Assembly: GCA_003519545.1 (NCBI GenBank)
Contig: DOWN01000087.1
Span: 1 to 7,471 of the forward strand
Length of the DNA stretch: 7,471 nt
Reading direction: 5' to 3'
DNA from: Bacteroidota bacterium
GTDB lineage: Bacteria; Bacteroidota; Ignavibacteria; Tepidaquicellales; Tepidaquicellaceae
Below, in pieces: positions 6,837-7,471 of this stretch. Every line of letters begins with the position of its first letter. Position 1 is the first letter of the stretch. The position numbers and the translations under genes were made by a program. The notes beneath the pieces were generated by a model. The model worked only from the letters and a program-made list of their open reading frames with translations. It was not told where the DNA came from and searched no databases.

Positions 6837-7471
6837 ATGAAGGAACATAATATATCAGGAGTGAAAGTTTTTGATTACGGAGAAGGAAACGAAACAATTA
6901 TTTTTATTCACGCATTCCCTCTTTGTTCTGCACAATGGGAGCCACAGGTTGAGTATTTTAAAAATAAATACAGGGTTATAACTTATGACATAAGAGGTTT
7001 AGGATATAGTTTATATTCCGATATATATCCTTTGATGATGGAAGATCACGCTAAAGATTTAATTGAAATTTGTTCAGATCTTAAACTTGAGAGACCTGTC
7101 GTTTGCGGTCTGTCAATAGGTGGTTATATAATTTTAAGAACATTACAGATTAAACCTGATTTATTTTCAAAAGTTATTCTTGCAAATACAAGGGCTGAAA
7201 ATGATTCTAATGAAAATTTAATTGCAAGACATACGATAGTTTCTCAAATGAAAAAGGGGAAAAAAGATTTATTCCTGAATCAGTTTTTGAAAAATGTAAT
7301 CTCCGCGAAAAATTATGAGAATGAAAATTTAAGAAACAGAATCAGAGAGATTATGTCTTACCAAACTCCTGAAGGTATAGCATCGACAGCAAATGCTCTC
7401 GCAACCAGAACAAATAACATTAATTCATTAGATGAAATTAATGTTCCCGTTTTAATAATTTCATCTGATGA
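6837..7471 (+). CDS. Alpha/beta hydrolase, 3' end cut off by the window
   Basis: The reading frame stays open from the ATG at 6837 to the window edge (211 complete codons). It has the N-terminal two thirds of an alpha/beta-hydrolase: the oxyanion-hole strand IIFIHAFPL (21-29, H25), YDIRGLGYS (50-58, usual pattern D-x-R-G-x-G-x-S), and the nucleophile elbow CGLSIGGY (90-97) with S93 as the catalytic serine in G-x-S-x-G. The last residues, VPVLIISSDE, match the strand after which the catalytic Asp normally falls; the Asp region and catalytic His lie at or beyond the edge. The closest subgroup by eye is the 3-oxoadipate enol-lactonase/esterase-like hydrolases, but no pathway neighbours support a PcaD role and the substrate is open. 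No signal peptide is present, so it should be cytoplasmic. The start codon directly follows the DUF2461 stop codon, and GAGG at 6822-6825 may serve as the ribosome site from inside that gene. Confidence 0.88.
   Translation, partial: MKEHNISGVKVFDYGEGNETIIFIHAFPLCSAQWEPQVEYFKNKYRVITYDIRGLGYSLYSDIYPLMMEDHAKDLIEICSDLKLERPVVCGLSIGGYIILRTLQIKPDLFSKVILANTRAENDSNENLIARHTIVSQMKKGKKDLFLNQFLKNVISAKNYENENLRNRIREIMSYQTPEGIASTANALATRTNNINSLDEINVPVLIISSD

Overview
This AT-rich window (lysine, asparagine, isoleucine and tyrosine-rich proteins, mostly A/T third codon positions, weak or absent Shine-Dalgarno sequences) looks like chromosomal DNA of a Gram-negative bacterium of the Bacteroidota/Ignavibacteriota/Chlorobi group. 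The main support is a large periplasmic-type alpha-2-macroglobulin with an internal carboxypeptidase-regulatory-like domain, and two signal peptides ending in the A-Q-N cleavage context common in that group. The phylum assignment is an inference; there is no rRNA or other marker gene.

Layout. (1) 42-905, plus strand: a secreted protein of unknown function with four cysteines. (2) 906-974: a long intergenic hairpin between two convergent genes, probably their shared terminator and built from two near-identical palindromes. (3) 975-5969, minus strand: a 1664-residue bacterial alpha-2-macroglobulin with an intact CVEQ thioester. It carries an unusual insertion between the bait-region domain and the A2M (MG7-like) domain: a carboxypeptidase-regulatory-like beta-sandwich followed by a stretch resembling part of a TonB-receptor plug. 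(4) 5970-6134: a divergent intergenic region with two short palindromes and a possible Bacteroidota-type -7 element. (5) 6135-6836, plus strand: a DUF2461 (TIGR02453) family protein. (6) 6837-7471, plus strand: an alpha/beta hydrolase that begins directly after the DUF2461 stop codon and runs off the window.

How the parts relate. The A2M is transcribed alone in this window. Its upstream neighbours are divergent, its downstream neighbour is convergent, and the penicillin-binding protein 1C gene that accompanies many bacterial A2Ms is not present. Its likely job is trapping proteases that reach the periplasm or cell surface. The DUF2461 and hydrolase genes form a probable two-gene operon with a cytoplasmic role that the sequence does not reveal. 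I see no tRNA, rRNA, CRISPR array or intact mobile element. The most distinctive item is the domain insertion in the A2M; the rest appears to be ordinary chromosome.
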